This document shows positions 52,969 to 62,674 of a stretch of 64,000 bases of DNA, one piece after another (position 1 is the stretch's first letter; every line of letters begins with the position of its first letter). Location of the stretch: the NCBI RefSeq assembly GCF_016827595.1, contig NZ_JAECMS010000001.1, forward strand, positions 186,001 to 250,000. Reading direction: 5' to 3'. Source of the DNA: Luteirhabdus pelagi (GTDB lineage Bacteria; Bacteroidota; Bacteroidia; Flavobacteriales; Flavobacteriaceae). The translations under genes were made by a program, and so were the position numbers. The notes under the pieces were generated by a model. It saw only the letters and a program-made list of their open reading frames with translations, was not told where the DNA came from and did no database searches.

Positions 52969-53685
52969 ATGAAAAAGATTTTACATCCTTCAAATACTAG
53001 GGGCGTTGGCGACTTTGGATGGTTGCAAGCCCGTTACTCTTTCAGCTTTGCAAATTACTTCAATCCCGAGCGACTTCAGTTTGGAATGCTACGTGTTTTA
53101 AATGATGATACCGTGGCTCCGGGGATGGGGTTTGGAAGGCATCCACATGACAATATGGAAATCGTTACCATTCCGCAGAAAGGAGCTTTAAAGCATCGCG
53201 ATTCAATGGGAAACGAAGGTGTTATTGAAGCCGGTGACATTCAGATTATGAGTGCAGGGAAAGGCGTAGAACACAGCGAGATTAATGCAAGTGCTAAAGA
53301 ACCTATTTCACTATTTCAAATTTGGGTGATACCAGAAACACGCGATGTCGAACCGCGGTACGACCAAAAGAAAATTGCCCCCTTACTTACCGAAAACGAG
53401 ATTGTTCCCGTAGTGAAGCCAAAAGATAAGGCGGACGATAACGATCTTTGGCTACACCAACAGGTATGGTTTAACCTGGGTACTTTTTCCGAAGAAACCA
53501 CGACTACCTACAACCTTCATAATAAGAACCACGGAATTTACGTTTTTGTTATCGATGGCACTGTTGTTGTTGAAGACGAAACGCTGGAACGACGCGATGC
53601 CATTGGGGTTTATGAAACCGAATCCGTTTCCATAACCGCAAAAGCGAATACCGATGTATTAGTAATAGAAATTCCAATGCAATAA
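52969..53685 (+). CDS. Pirin family protein
   Basis: 238 residues, two cupin domains. The first has the pirin metal site HPHDNMEIVTIPQKGALKH and GDIQIMSAGKGVEHSE (three His and one Glu). The second is the degenerate C-terminal cupin (NHGIYVFVIDGTVVV). Pirins are quercetinase-like dioxygenases or regulators; the substrate cannot be told. Followed 16 nt later by the small GNAT gene, probably in one transcript. Confidence 0.93.
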   Translation: MKKILHPSNTRGVGDFGWLQARYSFSFANYFNPERLQFGMLRVLNDDTVAPGMGFGRHPHDNMEIVTIPQKGALKHRDSMGNEGVIEAGDIQIMSAGKGVEHSEINASAKEPISLFQIWVIPETRDVEPRYDQKKIAPLLTENEIVPVVKPKDKADDNDLWLHQQVWFNLGTFSEETTTTYNLHNKNHGIYVFVIDGTVVVEDETLERRDAIGVYETESVSITAKANTDVLVIEIPMQ

Positions 53686-53701
53686 CTATAAACTTACTCC
53701 C

Positions 53702-54001
53702 ATGATTGAAGATGTTGAAATTACCGATAATGAATTCCTTCGTCAGTTCGAATTAGAGGTTGGCGATAACATGGCGCGGATTGAATATGCATTACAAGAC
53801 CGGAAAATCTTTTTGACAAAGTATGAAATGCCAGAGGATATGGAAGATCAAGGCTTCCGAGATGTTTTTATAAAAGCTGTTTTTGAAGAAGTAAAGCGGC
53901 GTGAAATCAACTTGGTACCCACCAGTCCTGAAGTAGCCGGCTTTATGCGTAAGAACCGTAGAAAGTATAAAAACCTTCTTCCTGTAGGAATAAGCATCTA
54001 A
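53702..54001 (+). CDS. Small GNAT-like N-acetyltransferase
   Basis: 99 residues matching the short GCN5-related family (YjdJ/Acetyltransf_CG): ARIEYALQDRKIFLTKYEMP, then FRDVFIKAVFEEVKRREINLVPTSPEVAGFMRKN in consecutive elements. The family usually has a similar ~95-residue length. The acceptor is unknown. Same strand and near pirin. Confidence 0.85.
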   Translation: MIEDVEITDNEFLRQFELEVGDNMARIEYALQDRKIFLTKYEMPEDMEDQGFRDVFIKAVFEEVKRREINLVPTSPEVAGFMRKNRRKYKNLLPVGISI

Positions 54002-54124
54002 GCAATACACTATCAGAAGCTTACCATAAACATTTCCATAGCTTAATTGCGATGGACCAAATCGCTTTGTAACAAAAATAGACCTCGTTCGTCATACAAC
54101 TACAACCACCAAAAAAACCACTGC

Positions 54125-55024
54125 GTGCAAACCATACTTACCTTAGATAACCTAAGCAAGAACTTTGGACCCATACAAGCCGTTAAAAATCTTTCCTTTA
54201 CAATTGAAAAGGGAAACGTTTACGGAATTCTTGGTCCGAACGGAAGCGGAAAATCTACTACTCTCGGAATTGTCCTGAATGTCGTGAATAAAACTTCTGG
54301 AAGCTATCATTGGTTCGATGGCTCTGAAGGCACACATCAGGCATTGAAAAAAGTAGGCGCCATTATCGAGCGACCGAATTTTTACCCGTATATGAATGCG
54401 GTTCAAAACCTAGAGCTAGTTTGTAAGATCAAGGAAGTTTCTACTTCAAAAATCGATGAAAAGCTGGAATTGGTTGGATTATTAGAGCGAAAGCTTAGTA
54501 AATTCAAAACCTATTCGCTTGGAATGAAGCAGCGATTGGCAATCGCCTCTGCCCTCTTGAACGATCCGGAAATACTTATTCTTGATGAGCCCACCAATGG
54601 GTTAGATCCTCAGGGAATACATCAAATACGAGAGATCATCAAAAAAATTGCAGCTTCTGGAACTACCATCCTACTCGCTTCACACCTATTGGATGAAGTT
54701 GAAAAGGTGTGTACCCATGTGGTTATTCTGCGAAAAGGGGAAAGTTTATACACCGGTAGTGTAGAGGGTATGAATGCGAGCCATGGCTTCTTTGTCTTAC
54801 AATCTCGTAATACCGCAAGACTGAAGGAAGAACTTGAACGGAATGCTGCTATCGGAAGCATTAAGGAAGATGGCGACCTCATAACCGCCTACCTCAACGA
54901 ACCGATGGATGCTTCAACCTTCAACGAAGAGATGCACAGCAAAGGCATTGTATTATCGCATCTCGTAAAACGGAAGGAAAGCCTTGAAGAATTATTCCTT
55001 GAAATCACTAAAAACCTATCGTAA
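54125..55024 (+). CDS. ABC-2 type transporter ATP-binding protein
   Basis: 299 residues from a GTG at 54125 (VQTILTLDNLSKNFG), which matches family N-termini; frames starting further upstream add a non-homologous Arg/Asn-rich stretch. Walker A GPNGSGKSTTLG, signature YSLGMKQRLAIASALL, Walker B ILILDEPTNGLDPQG and switch His in ASHLLDEVEK. C-terminal regulatory region follows. With the permease 2 nt downstream it forms an exporter of the DrrA/BcrA type; the substrate is unknown. Confidence 0.9.
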   Translation: MQTILTLDNLSKNFGPIQAVKNLSFTIEKGNVYGILGPNGSGKSTTLGIVLNVVNKTSGSYHWFDGSEGTHQALKKVGAIIERPNFYPYMNAVQNLELVCKIKEVSTSKIDEKLELVGLLERKLSKFKTYSLGMKQRLAIASALLNDPEILILDEPTNGLDPQGIHQIREIIKKIAASGTTILLASHLLDEVEKVCTHVVILRKGESLYTGSVEGMNASHGFFVLQSRNTARLKEELERNAAIGSIKEDGDLITAYLNEPMDASTFNEEMHSKGIVLSHLVKRKESLEELFLEITKNLS

Positions 55025-55026
55025 GC

Positions 55027-55863
55027 ATGCTCCGACTTTTTTCCATAGAATTTCAAAAATTGAAATACAACCGCTCCGCAAAGGTGATTTCCATTGTCTA
55101 TTTCCTATTAATCACCTTTATAGCCCTTATCGCTTCCATTGAGTTCGATATTGGAAATATCAATTTCCGAGTGGCCGATCAAGGTATCTTCAATTTTCCT
55201 TTTATCTGGCACTTCAACACCTATATGGCGGCCATTTTAAAGATCTTTCTTGCCATTGTAATCGTTTCGATGATGAGCAACGAATATAGCTATAGAACAT
55301 TAAAACAAAACCTTATCGATGGCCTGTCAAAAAGAGAGTTTGTGCTTTCAAAATTCGTTACAGTCCTAGGTTTCGCACTGCTTTCAACACTATTCGTGTT
55401 TATCGTATCGATGATACTCGGACTTTCCTTTTCGGATTATAATGAAATAGGGATCATCTTTAGCGATCTTGACTATTTATTGGCCTATTTCGTTAAACTG
55501 ATGGGCTTTTTCGCCTTCTGTATGTTTTTAGGCATTTTGGTGAAGCGCTCAGCCTTCGCCATCGGATTCCTAGTGGTCTGGTGGATCTTTGAAAGTATTG
55601 CGTATGGATTGCTTAAATGGCAGTTTTTTAAAGGCACGGATATCGCCGATACAGTCCTACAGTTTTTCCCGCTAACAGCCATGTCGAACCTTATTAAGGA
55701 ACCATTTACTCGATTAGGCGCTGTGCAATCGGCAGCCTCCCAATTGGGCGAAAACCTCGCCAAAAATTATGATGTGGGTATGTTACCATTACTAATCGTT
55801 TTGGCTTGGACATTCTTATTTACGTATTGGTCGTATGCACTATTAAGAAGAAGAGATTTATAA
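55027..55863 (+). CDS. ABC-2 type transporter permease
   Basis: 278 residues with about six membrane helices (VISIVYFLLITFIALIASI first; LPLLIVLAWTFLFTYWSYALL last). Typical ABC-2 features: N-terminal LFSIEFQKLKYNRSAK and SNEYSYRTLKQNLIDGLSKREFVLSK just after helix 2. It is the membrane partner of the preceding ATPase. Nothing shows what is exported. Confidence 0.88.
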   Translation: MLRLFSIEFQKLKYNRSAKVISIVYFLLITFIALIASIEFDIGNINFRVADQGIFNFPFIWHFNTYMAAILKIFLAIVIVSMMSNEYSYRTLKQNLIDGLSKREFVLSKFVTVLGFALLSTLFVFIVSMILGLSFSDYNEIGIIFSDLDYLLAYFVKLMGFFAFCMFLGILVKRSAFAIGFLVVWWIFESIAYGLLKWQFFKGTDIADTVLQFFPLTAMSNLIKEPFTRLGAVQSAASQLGENLAKNYDVGMLPLLIVLAWTFLFTYWSYALLRRRDL

Positions 55864-55914
55864 GGCTTTCATTACTAGTTAATTTAAAGTATCTTTAAGG
55901 GATTGGTGATAACT

Positions 55915-58368
55915 ATGCTACATTCCTGGAAGACCTTTCTTTTCACACTCATACTAATCCTTGCTTCCCTATTAAGAGTACAAGGCCAAGAGGTTACGCT
56001 GTTAGAACAATACAACGGTACGTTCGACTATGTTGCCTTTGGAAATACGCTTAATATCGAGGAAAATGGATCGCTCGTGTTTTGTGATATCCTTACGGAG
56101 AGCAGCGCTGAATTCACACTCCCACCCGATCAATCGATTGTTGCCGCCTATCTTTATTGGGCCGGTTCGGGACCTGGTGATTTCGAAGTAGAGCTGAACG
56201 ATATCCCTTACGCCGCCGAACGCCAATTTTCGTTCAATTTCACCACCGATGGAGGTACGGTCTATACCTATTTTGCTGCCTTTGCAGACGTTACCGATCA
56301 AGTAAGTGCTACCGGTAGCGAAACCTACACCTTATCCGAATTGGACCTAACTGATGTTATTCAATCTTACTGCTTTAGCAATAATGGCAACGGAACCAAC
56401 TTTGGAGGTTGGACAATTGTAGCAATCGTGGAGGGCGATAATCTACCTAACAGTCAACTCTCCGTTTTCGATGGTCTGGAAGGTGTTAGTAGTCAAAATG
56501 AAGAAGTAACGATTGTATTAGACAATCTTGAAGTGACACAAAACCTAGGAGCAACCATTGGCTTTTTGGCTTGGGAAGGCGACAGCAGTATTGCCGTGAA
56601 TGAAACGCTACGGCTAAATGGTGATATTTTAAGTGATCCACCGCTGAACCCCGCCATAAATGCCTTTAATGGCACCAATACGTTTACAGGTTCGGACGAA
56701 TTATACAATATGGATATCGACTACTATTCCACTGGAAATAGCATCGAAATAGGCGATACGGAAGCGATTATACAACTTACCTCTGGGCGCGATGTTATCA
56801 TGATCAACAATATCGTGACCATCCTAAAACAGCTTCCCGATGCCACTATCGAGTTCGAGGTAACTGAAGGTGGAACGGAATGTGGAAACCGGGATATTGA
56901 GTTAGAGTATACGGTCTTCAATCCAAATAGTTCCGCCGCATTACCAGCTGCGACGCCTATCGCTTTCTATGCGAATAGTACCCTTATCGGACAAGCACAA
57001 ACACTGGCGGATATTCCTGTGGATGGTAGTGAAACGAACACGATTTCACTTACCGTACCCGATGAAATTCCTGCTGAATTCACTATTCGAGCAGTAGTAG
57101 ATGATACCGGAAACGGTGCTGGAATCGTCGAGGAGTTGAACGAAGACAATAATACATTTGAAATCGAATTCGAACTATTTGTCTTTCCCGATATTTCAGA
57201 ATTGGTTGATTTAGAAGTATGTGAAATCTTTGGTACCGAACAATTCGATCTTACAAAAGCTATTGTAAACTTAGATGACACCTTCACCATTGAATTTTAC
57301 TTGACGGAAGCAGATGCTGAAAATCAAGAAAATGAAATCGAGAACCTAGAGGCTTTCGAAAATACTGAAAACCCTCAAACGATCTGGCTACGTGTCGATA
57401 ACGGAAACTGTTTTGTGATCACCTCTTTTAATATCGAAGTCATCGACTGCCCCATTCCCGATGCAGCTATTTCGATTAGCGAACCTATTTATGCGTGTCG
57501 CGGAAGGGAACTTTCTTTTGAATATACGGTGTATAATACCGAAGATGCTACCGCACCCCTCGCCTCGCAAACCCCTATAGCTTTTTACGCAGATAACCAA
57601 CTTTTGGCGCAGGCCGAAACTAATTCGGTATTGCTCATAGGTGAAAGTGAAACGGCAAGTATAACCACGACCCTTCCCGAATCGTTACCCGATCTTTTTC
57701 TTTTGACGGCTTCCGTGGATGATGATGGAACGGGAAATGGGGTTGTTTTTGAATTTAACGAAACAAACAACCTCTTCGATAGTAATGGAGAGTTTAGATA
57801 TCTTCCCCCCATAGAACCACTTCCACAACTGCTATTATGCGATGAAGGCTTCGATACCGCGACCTTCGATCTTACGGAACAAGATCCGCTTGTGACCGCC
57901 AATTCTGAGGGAGTGGTGACCTATTTCACTTCAGAGGAGGATGCACAAACCAATACAAATCCTATCGATTTTCCGAATGACTATCAAAATACATCAGATC
58001 CGCAGCAAATTTTTGTCCGATTGGAAAATGAGATTTGCTTTACGACTGCTTCTTTTGAAATAGCTACGGAAAACTGTCCCATCTTTATTCCTCAAGGATT
58101 TTCACCCAATAGCGATGGTATTAATGATGTTTTCGAAATAACCAATCTATTGGATATTTATCCCGACTTCAACTTAAAGGTTTATACCCGCAGAGGTGAT
58201 TTGATTTACGAGGGTGGAAATAGTGATGGCTTTTGGAATGCTATTCCAAATCGTGGTATTTGGTATCAGGATGAAATAGTTCCCACCGGCACCTATTATT
58301 ATGTCTTGGTTATCAACGATCCGGAGTACCCTGAAGCCATTGTTGATTGGGTCTACATTAATTATTGA
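55915..58368 (+). CDS. Large surface protein with CARDB-like repeats and T9SS type B sorting domain
   Basis: 817 residues from the ATG at 55915 (signal peptide to RVQGQE; in-frame TTG/GTG upstream are unlikely). The N-terminal ~300 residues are a beta-rich domain (LPPDQSIVAAYLYWAGSG, FGGWTIVAIVEGDN) of the DUF3344-like kind. Two tandem ~200-residue units follow, each a CARDB-like Ig domain (ATPIAFYANSTLIGQAQT; QTPIAFYADNQLLAQAET) plus an EVCE/LLCD-type segment. The end is the CHU_C gliding-motility C-terminal domain (FIPQGFSPNSDGINDVFEI, GTYYYVLVI), the T9SS type B signal. Expected on or outside the cell surface; possible adhesin. Confidence 0.9.
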   Translation: MLHSWKTFLFTLILILASLLRVQGQEVTLLEQYNGTFDYVAFGNTLNIEENGSLVFCDILTESSAEFTLPPDQSIVAAYLYWAGSGPGDFEVELNDIPYAAERQFSFNFTTDGGTVYTYFAAFADVTDQVSATGSETYTLSELDLTDVIQSYCFSNNGNGTNFGGWTIVAIVEGDNLPNSQLSVFDGLEGVSSQNEEVTIVLDNLEVTQNLGATIGFLAWEGDSSIAVNETLRLNGDILSDPPLNPAINAFNGTNTFTGSDELYNMDIDYYSTGNSIEIGDTEAIIQLTSGRDVIMINNIVTILKQLPDATIEFEVTEGGTECGNRDIELEYTVFNPNSSAALPAATPIAFYANSTLIGQAQTLADIPVDGSETNTISLTVPDEIPAEFTIRAVVDDTGNGAGIVEELNEDNNTFEIEFELFVFPDISELVDLEVCEIFGTEQFDLTKAIVNLDDTFTIEFYLTEADAENQENEIENLEAFENTENPQTIWLRVDNGNCFVITSFNIEVIDCPIPDAAISISEPIYACRGRELSFEYTVYNTEDATAPLASQTPIAFYADNQLLAQAETNSVLLIGESETASITTTLPESLPDLFLLTASVDDDGTGNGVVFEFNETNNLFDSNGEFRYLPPIEPLPQLLLCDEGFDTATFDLTEQDPLVTANSEGVVTYFTSEEDAQTNTNPIDFPNDYQNTSDPQQIFVRLENEICFTTASFEIATENCPIFIPQGFSPNSDGINDVFEITNLLDIYPDFNLKVYTRRGDLIYEGGNSDGFWNAIPNRGIWYQDEIVPTGTYYYVLVINDPEYPEAIVDWVYINY

Positions 58369-58385
58369 TTCGACAATAATTACCT

Positions 58386-58393
58386 TATTTTTG
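58386..58393 (+). promoter_or_regulatory. Promoter of uvrB (-7 TATTTTTG)
   Basis: TATTTTTG with a TTG at 58365-58367, 18 nt upstream. The box ends only 7 nt before the uvrB ATG, so the leader is predicted to be almost absent. Confidence 0.6.
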
Positions 58394-58400
58394 TAGGGCT

Positions 58401-60398
58401 ATGAAATTCAAAATCGTATCCGATTATACCCCGACCGGTGACCAGCCCCAAGCGATTAAATCCTTGGTGGAAGGCATCGAAGCCGACGAACAGTACCAAA
58501 CCCTTTTAGGAGTAACGGGTAGTGGAAAAACGTTTACCATGGCAAACGTTATGGAACGGGTTCAAAAGCCTACGCTTGTACTCGCCCATAACAAAACATT
58601 GGCGGCGCAGTTATATTCAGAGTTTAAGCAAGTGTTTCCAAATAATGCTGTAGAATACTTCGTATCCTATTATGATTACTATCAACCCGAGGCTTATATT
58701 CCGACCAGTGGCACCTATATTGAAAAGGACCTTTCCATTAATGAAGAAATCGAAAAGCTTCGCTTAAGTACAACTTCTTCACTACTTTCAGGTCGTCGCG
58801 ATGTGATAGTCGTCGCTTCGGTATCTTGTCTATATGGTATCGGAAACCCGATTGAGTTTCAGAAAAATGTTATTAGCCTAAAGCAAGGCCAAATCATTTC
58901 ACGTACAAAACTGCTTCATCGACTTGTACAAAGTCTCTATTCTAGAACGGAAGCGGAATTCAATCACGGGCGTTTCAGAATTAAGGGCGATACGGTAGAT
59001 GTCTTTCCAGGATACGCCGATGATGCCTTTCGGATTCACTTTTTTGGGGATGAAATTGAAGCAATTGAAGCCTTCAACCCACAAAACAACGAAATCATTG
59101 AAAAATATGATCGCCTAAACATTTATCCGGCCAATATGTTTGTAACCTCGCCCGATGTGTTACAACAGGCCATACGTGAAATTCAGGATGATTTGGTGAA
59201 GCAAATCGATTACTTCAGGGATATTGGGAAACCCCTGGAAGCAAAACGACTGGAAGAACGTACCAATTTTGATTTGGAAATGATTCGAGAATTAGGGTAT
59301 TGCAGCGGTATTGAAAATTACTCGCGCTACCTTGACCGTCGCTTACCGGGCACGCGACCGTTCTGCTTGCTGGATTATTTCCCGGATGATTATTTGATGA
59401 TGGTAGATGAAAGTCATGTCTCGATCCCCCAAGTCGGCGCGATGTACGGGGGTGATAGAAGCCGAAAGGAAAATCTTGTAGAATACGGTTTCCGACTTCC
59501 AGCCGCAATGGACAACCGTCCGTTGAAGTTTGAGGAATTTGAAGCGCTACAGAACCAGGTGATTTACGTTAGCGCGACACCAGCCGATTATGAGCTGGAA
59601 AAAAGCGGCGGGGTTTATGTCGAACAGATTATTCGTCCGACAGGCTTATTGGATCCACCTATTGAAGTACGTCCTAGCCTAAATCAAATAGATGATTTAT
59701 TGGAGGAAATCCAAATACGGGTTGAAAAAGATGAACGGGTGTTGGTAACGACACTGACTAAACGAATGGCAGAGGAGTTGACAAAGTATTTAACTCGGAT
59801 TCAGGTGCGTTGTCGTTACATTCATAGCGATGTGGATACCCTGGAACGGGTTGAAATCATGCAGGATTTACGTCTCGGCCTATTTGATGTTTTGGTTGGG
59901 GTGAATTTGCTACGCGAAGGATTGGACTTGCCCGAAGTTTCATTAGTAGCAATACTAGATGCCGATAAGGAAGGATTCTTGCGAAGCAATCGCTCGCTAA
60001 CCCAGACCGTTGGACGAGCTGCGCGAAATATCAATGGGAAGGCGATTATGTATGCCGATAAGATTACGGATAGTATGCAAAAGACTATCGATGAGACTAA
60101 TTATAAGCGCGAAAAGCAGATTGCTTATAATAAGGAGAACAATATTACACCTCAGGCAATCCGAAAGTCTTTCGAAAATGCCCTTGCCAAAAAAAAAGTA
60201 GAGCGGTATACATTTGAAACTGCAGAAAGTTTAGCTGCAGAACCCGACGATCAATATCTTACAAAGGCACAAATTGAAAAGAAGATTCGCGATACCCGAA
60301 AGGAAATGGAAAAGGCTGCCAAGGAATTGGACTTTATGATGGCTGCAAAGCTTCGTGATAAAATAAAAGGCTGGCAGAAACAATTGGAGGAGGCGTAA
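58401..60398 (+). CDS. uvrB: Excinuclease ABC subunit B
   Basis: A complete UvrB of 665 residues. Walker A GVTGSGKTFTMANV, the beta-hairpin region with EYFVSYYDYYQPEAYIP, DEXX-type MMVDESHVSIPQ, ISATP-like YVSATPADYEL, helicase motif VGRAARNINGKAIMYAD, and the C-terminal UVR domain (LRDKIKGWQKQLEE) that meets UvrC. It verifies DNA damage handed over by UvrA. A -7 promoter box lies directly before the start codon. Confidence 0.97.
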   Translation: MKFKIVSDYTPTGDQPQAIKSLVEGIEADEQYQTLLGVTGSGKTFTMANVMERVQKPTLVLAHNKTLAAQLYSEFKQVFPNNAVEYFVSYYDYYQPEAYIPTSGTYIEKDLSINEEIEKLRLSTTSSLLSGRRDVIVVASVSCLYGIGNPIEFQKNVISLKQGQIISRTKLLHRLVQSLYSRTEAEFNHGRFRIKGDTVDVFPGYADDAFRIHFFGDEIEAIEAFNPQNNEIIEKYDRLNIYPANMFVTSPDVLQQAIREIQDDLVKQIDYFRDIGKPLEAKRLEERTNFDLEMIRELGYCSGIENYSRYLDRRLPGTRPFCLLDYFPDDYLMMVDESHVSIPQVGAMYGGDRSRKENLVEYGFRLPAAMDNRPLKFEEFEALQNQVIYVSATPADYELEKSGGVYVEQIIRPTGLLDPPIEVRPSLNQIDDLLEEIQIRVEKDERVLVTTLTKRMAEELTKYLTRIQVRCRYIHSDVDTLERVEIMQDLRLGLFDVLVGVNLLREGLDLPEVSLVAILDADKEGFLRSNRSLTQTVGRAARNINGKAIMYADKITDSMQKTIDETNYKREKQIAYNKENNITPQAIRKSFENALAKKKVERYTFETAESLAAEPDDQYLTKAQIEKKIRDTRKEMEKAAKELDFMMAAKLRDKIKGWQKQLEEA

Positions 60399-60404
60399 TT
60401 TACC

Positions 60405-61040
60405 ATGACCTTAACACGCTTCTTTATCGCTATTCTTTATTTTTCCACCACTATGGCAGTTGCCCAAGAAAACAACTTCAAAAACAAGACGATTCCCGAA
60501 AGCATTCGGACGGAAACGCTGAAAGCCCTTCAGTTTTTTCCGGAACTTCAGGATACTGAAATAACCTTCAAATTTAAGGATCGGATTAAGAAATCGACTA
60601 TGCAGGCACAGCCGACTTGGGGGAGCATTTTTAAATCGAGGAAGAATCGTGCCTACATCATCCTTATCAGCAGAAAAATACAGATTGACGAAGAGGAGTT
60701 TACCATTACGGATATCCCTAGTGACGTCCTAACCGGTTGGATTGGTCATGAATTGGGCCATGTAATGGACTATCGAAATCGCAGTACGTTTGGAATGATC
60801 TTTTTTGGGTTGAAATATCTCTTTTCCAAAGCACATATAAAGGAAGTGGAACGTGCCGCGGATACCTTTGCTATTGCACATGGGATGGGAGAATACATAT
60901 TAAGAACCAAAAACTTCATCCTAGATAACGCGAATATTTCTGAAACCTATAAGCGTCGTATTAAATCATTCTATATGTCGCCAGAGGAAGTGATGGAGCT
61001 TATCAATGAGGGGAAATTGAAAGAGGCCATTCCTCAATAA
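60405..61040 (+). CDS. Secreted HELGH metalloprotein (M48/SprT-like)
   Basis: 211 residues with a signal peptide (TTMAVAQEN). It has TGWIGHELGHVMDYRN, a HExxH zinc site, and downstream ERAADTFAIAHG, where the Glu/Asp pattern fits the third ligand region of M48/gluzincin peptidases. There is no membrane helix beyond the signal. Probably a periplasmic metallopeptidase; activity is inferred. It follows uvrB by 6 nt and overlaps the convergent GH3 gene by 7 nt. Confidence 0.75.
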   Translation: MTLTRFFIAILYFSTTMAVAQENNFKNKTIPESIRTETLKALQFFPELQDTEITFKFKDRIKKSTMQAQPTWGSIFKSRKNRAYIILISRKIQIDEEEFTITDIPSDVLTGWIGHELGHVMDYRNRSTFGMIFFGLKYLFSKAHIKEVERAADTFAIAHGMGEYILRTKNFILDNANISETYKRRIKSFYMSPEEVMELINEGKLKEAIPQ

Positions 61041-62554
61041 TTTCGGACGAAGTCTTCCCATTCGGCGAACTTTTCTTCATCCATAACCTTTTCCATTTTT
61101 ACCTGTCCACCCTTCTTTTTGTTCTTACCGCTCCATTCGTGAAATACTTCTGGCAATACCTTAGAAACCTTTACTCCTTTTAGCGCTTTTCCACGGGCAA
61201 CATTGTAGTTCTTATTCGCTTCTTTTAATGATGTATCAAGAGCTTCCGCTAGCTTATCTTCAGAAATATCGGCATCGGTACCCAAATACCAATAATGGTG
61301 AAATTCTCCTTTAATCTTTACGGCTGATAGGGTGAATTCGGGAATTTCAATATCGAATTGCTGCTCGAGTTCCTGTAATGCCGCTTCCATTTTATTTACC
61401 GATAATTGCGATCCAACAACATTTAAAAAGAATTTGGTGCGACCTGTAATCTTAATTTCACAACGCTCCACATCGGTAAAGGCGATGGTATCGCCGATAA
61501 GATAGCGCCACGCTCCTGAAACCGTAGAAATAAGCAATACGTAATCTTTTCCCTCTTCCACTTCAGAAAGATTGATGACAGGTGCTTCCTGTGCAATTGA
61601 GCCATCCTGATTGATGTATTCTGGTTCAAAAGGCACAAATTCGAAATAAATACCATTATCGGTTACCAGTTTCATTGCCGTAGTTCCTGGACGTTGTTGA
61701 TAGGCCAAAAAACCTTCGGAAGCTAAATAGGTATCGATGATGGTAATGGGATGTTTCAACAGTTTGTTGAAGCTTTTCTCATAGGGTTGAAAAGCAACAC
61801 CTCCGCTGGTATATACTTGGAGGTTCGGCCATATATCGTGTATGGTGTCCAACTTGTTATATTCGATTACCTTTTTCATCATCAATTCCATCCAAGAGGG
61901 TATTCCACTTAACGCCCCAATATCCCAATCGCCTGCTTTTTCGGCTATCGTTTGAACGCGTTCGTCCCAATCGTCGATCTGCGCAATCTCTTCCCCTGGT
62001 TTATAATACCCACGAAACCAAAAGGGAATATTGCTTGCACTAATACCGCTAATTTCGCCTTCCTTAAACTCGTCCCGCTTTTTCAAATTTGTCGAACTTC
62101 CCAACATCATAATTTCCTTCTCAAAAAAATCAGGCGGAAGATCGAAATTAGCCAAGGCACCCACTTGTTTGATTCCCGTGGTTCGAATGGCTTCGAGCAT
62201 GGCATCGGTTACCGGAATTCGTTTGCTTGATTTTCCGGTGGTACCGCTACTAAGCGCAAAATAACTAGGCTTTCCAGGCCAGGTAATATCTTCAAATCCA
62301 TCGTGTACGCGGTGCCACCACTGTTCGGTCATCTGATGATAATCGAAATAAGGAACAGCGTCTATAAAAGCCTTGTAGCGATCTTCAGCTTCGAGTATTT
62401 TAGAAAAACCATAGTATTTGCCGAAGGCGGTATCCTTCGCTTTGTCCAACAATTCTTTTAGAACTGTCTGTTGCGACTCGTATGGGGTTTCTTCAGAAAC
62501 TAGGGTATCACGTAAATCGATTGCCTTCTTTATAATGGAACCAAGTACTGCCAT
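61034..62554 (-). CDS. GH3 family acyl-adenylating protein
   Basis: 506 residues matching the GH3 auxin-responsive promoter family, adenylate-forming enzymes: FALSSGTTGKSSKRIPVTDAML is the P-loop-like ATP segment (SSGTTGKSS), YLASEGFLAYQQRPG and LISTVSGAWRYLIGDTIAFTD (motif around the adenylation Asp), and the C-terminal SAVKIKGEFHHYWYLG. Plant GH3 enzymes conjugate amino acids to jasmonate or auxin; the bacterial substrate is unknown. Confidence 0.9.
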   Translation of the reverse strand: MAVLGSIIKKAIDLRDTLVSEETPYESQQTVLKELLDKAKDTAFGKYYGFSKILEAEDRYKAFIDAVPYFDYHQMTEQWWHRVHDGFEDITWPGKPSYFALSSGTTGKSSKRIPVTDAMLEAIRTTGIKQVGALANFDLPPDFFEKEIMMLGSSTNLKKRDEFKEGEISGISASNIPFWFRGYYKPGEEIAQIDDWDERVQTIAEKAGDWDIGALSGIPSWMELMMKKVIEYNKLDTIHDIWPNLQVYTSGGVAFQPYEKSFNKLLKHPITIIDTYLASEGFLAYQQRPGTTAMKLVTDNGIYFEFVPFEPEYINQDGSIAQEAPVINLSEVEEGKDYVLLISTVSGAWRYLIGDTIAFTDVERCEIKITGRTKFFLNVVGSQLSVNKMEAALQELEQQFDIEIPEFTLSAVKIKGEFHHYWYLGTDADISEDKLAEALDTSLKEANKNYNVARGKALKGVKVSKVLPEVFHEWSGKNKKKGGQVKMEKVMDEEKFAEWEDFVRNY

Positions 62555-62659
62555 AGATAAGTGTTGAATTAGGTATGCTGAAAAGGTCTTTCACGAAAAT
62601 AACAGGATGATCCGAACTAATCGCCTTCTTTAAAGCAAGTTTAACGTGAGCACTATTTG

Positions 62660-62667
62660 TATCTTTG
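62660..62667 (+). promoter_or_regulatory. -7 promoter box (TATCTTTG) abutting the rluF start
   Basis: Exact TAnnTTTG match. It ends 1 nt before an ATG (62669) and 7 nt before the next (62675), so the transcript probably starts at or next to the start codon. Confidence 0.6.
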
Positions 62668-62674
62668 TATGGCT

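Noticed and set aside
54047-54124. Upstream extension of the ABC ATPase gene from a TTG.
   Set aside because: The 26 extra residues are Arg/Asn-rich and absent from the family; GTG 54125 gives the normal N-terminus.
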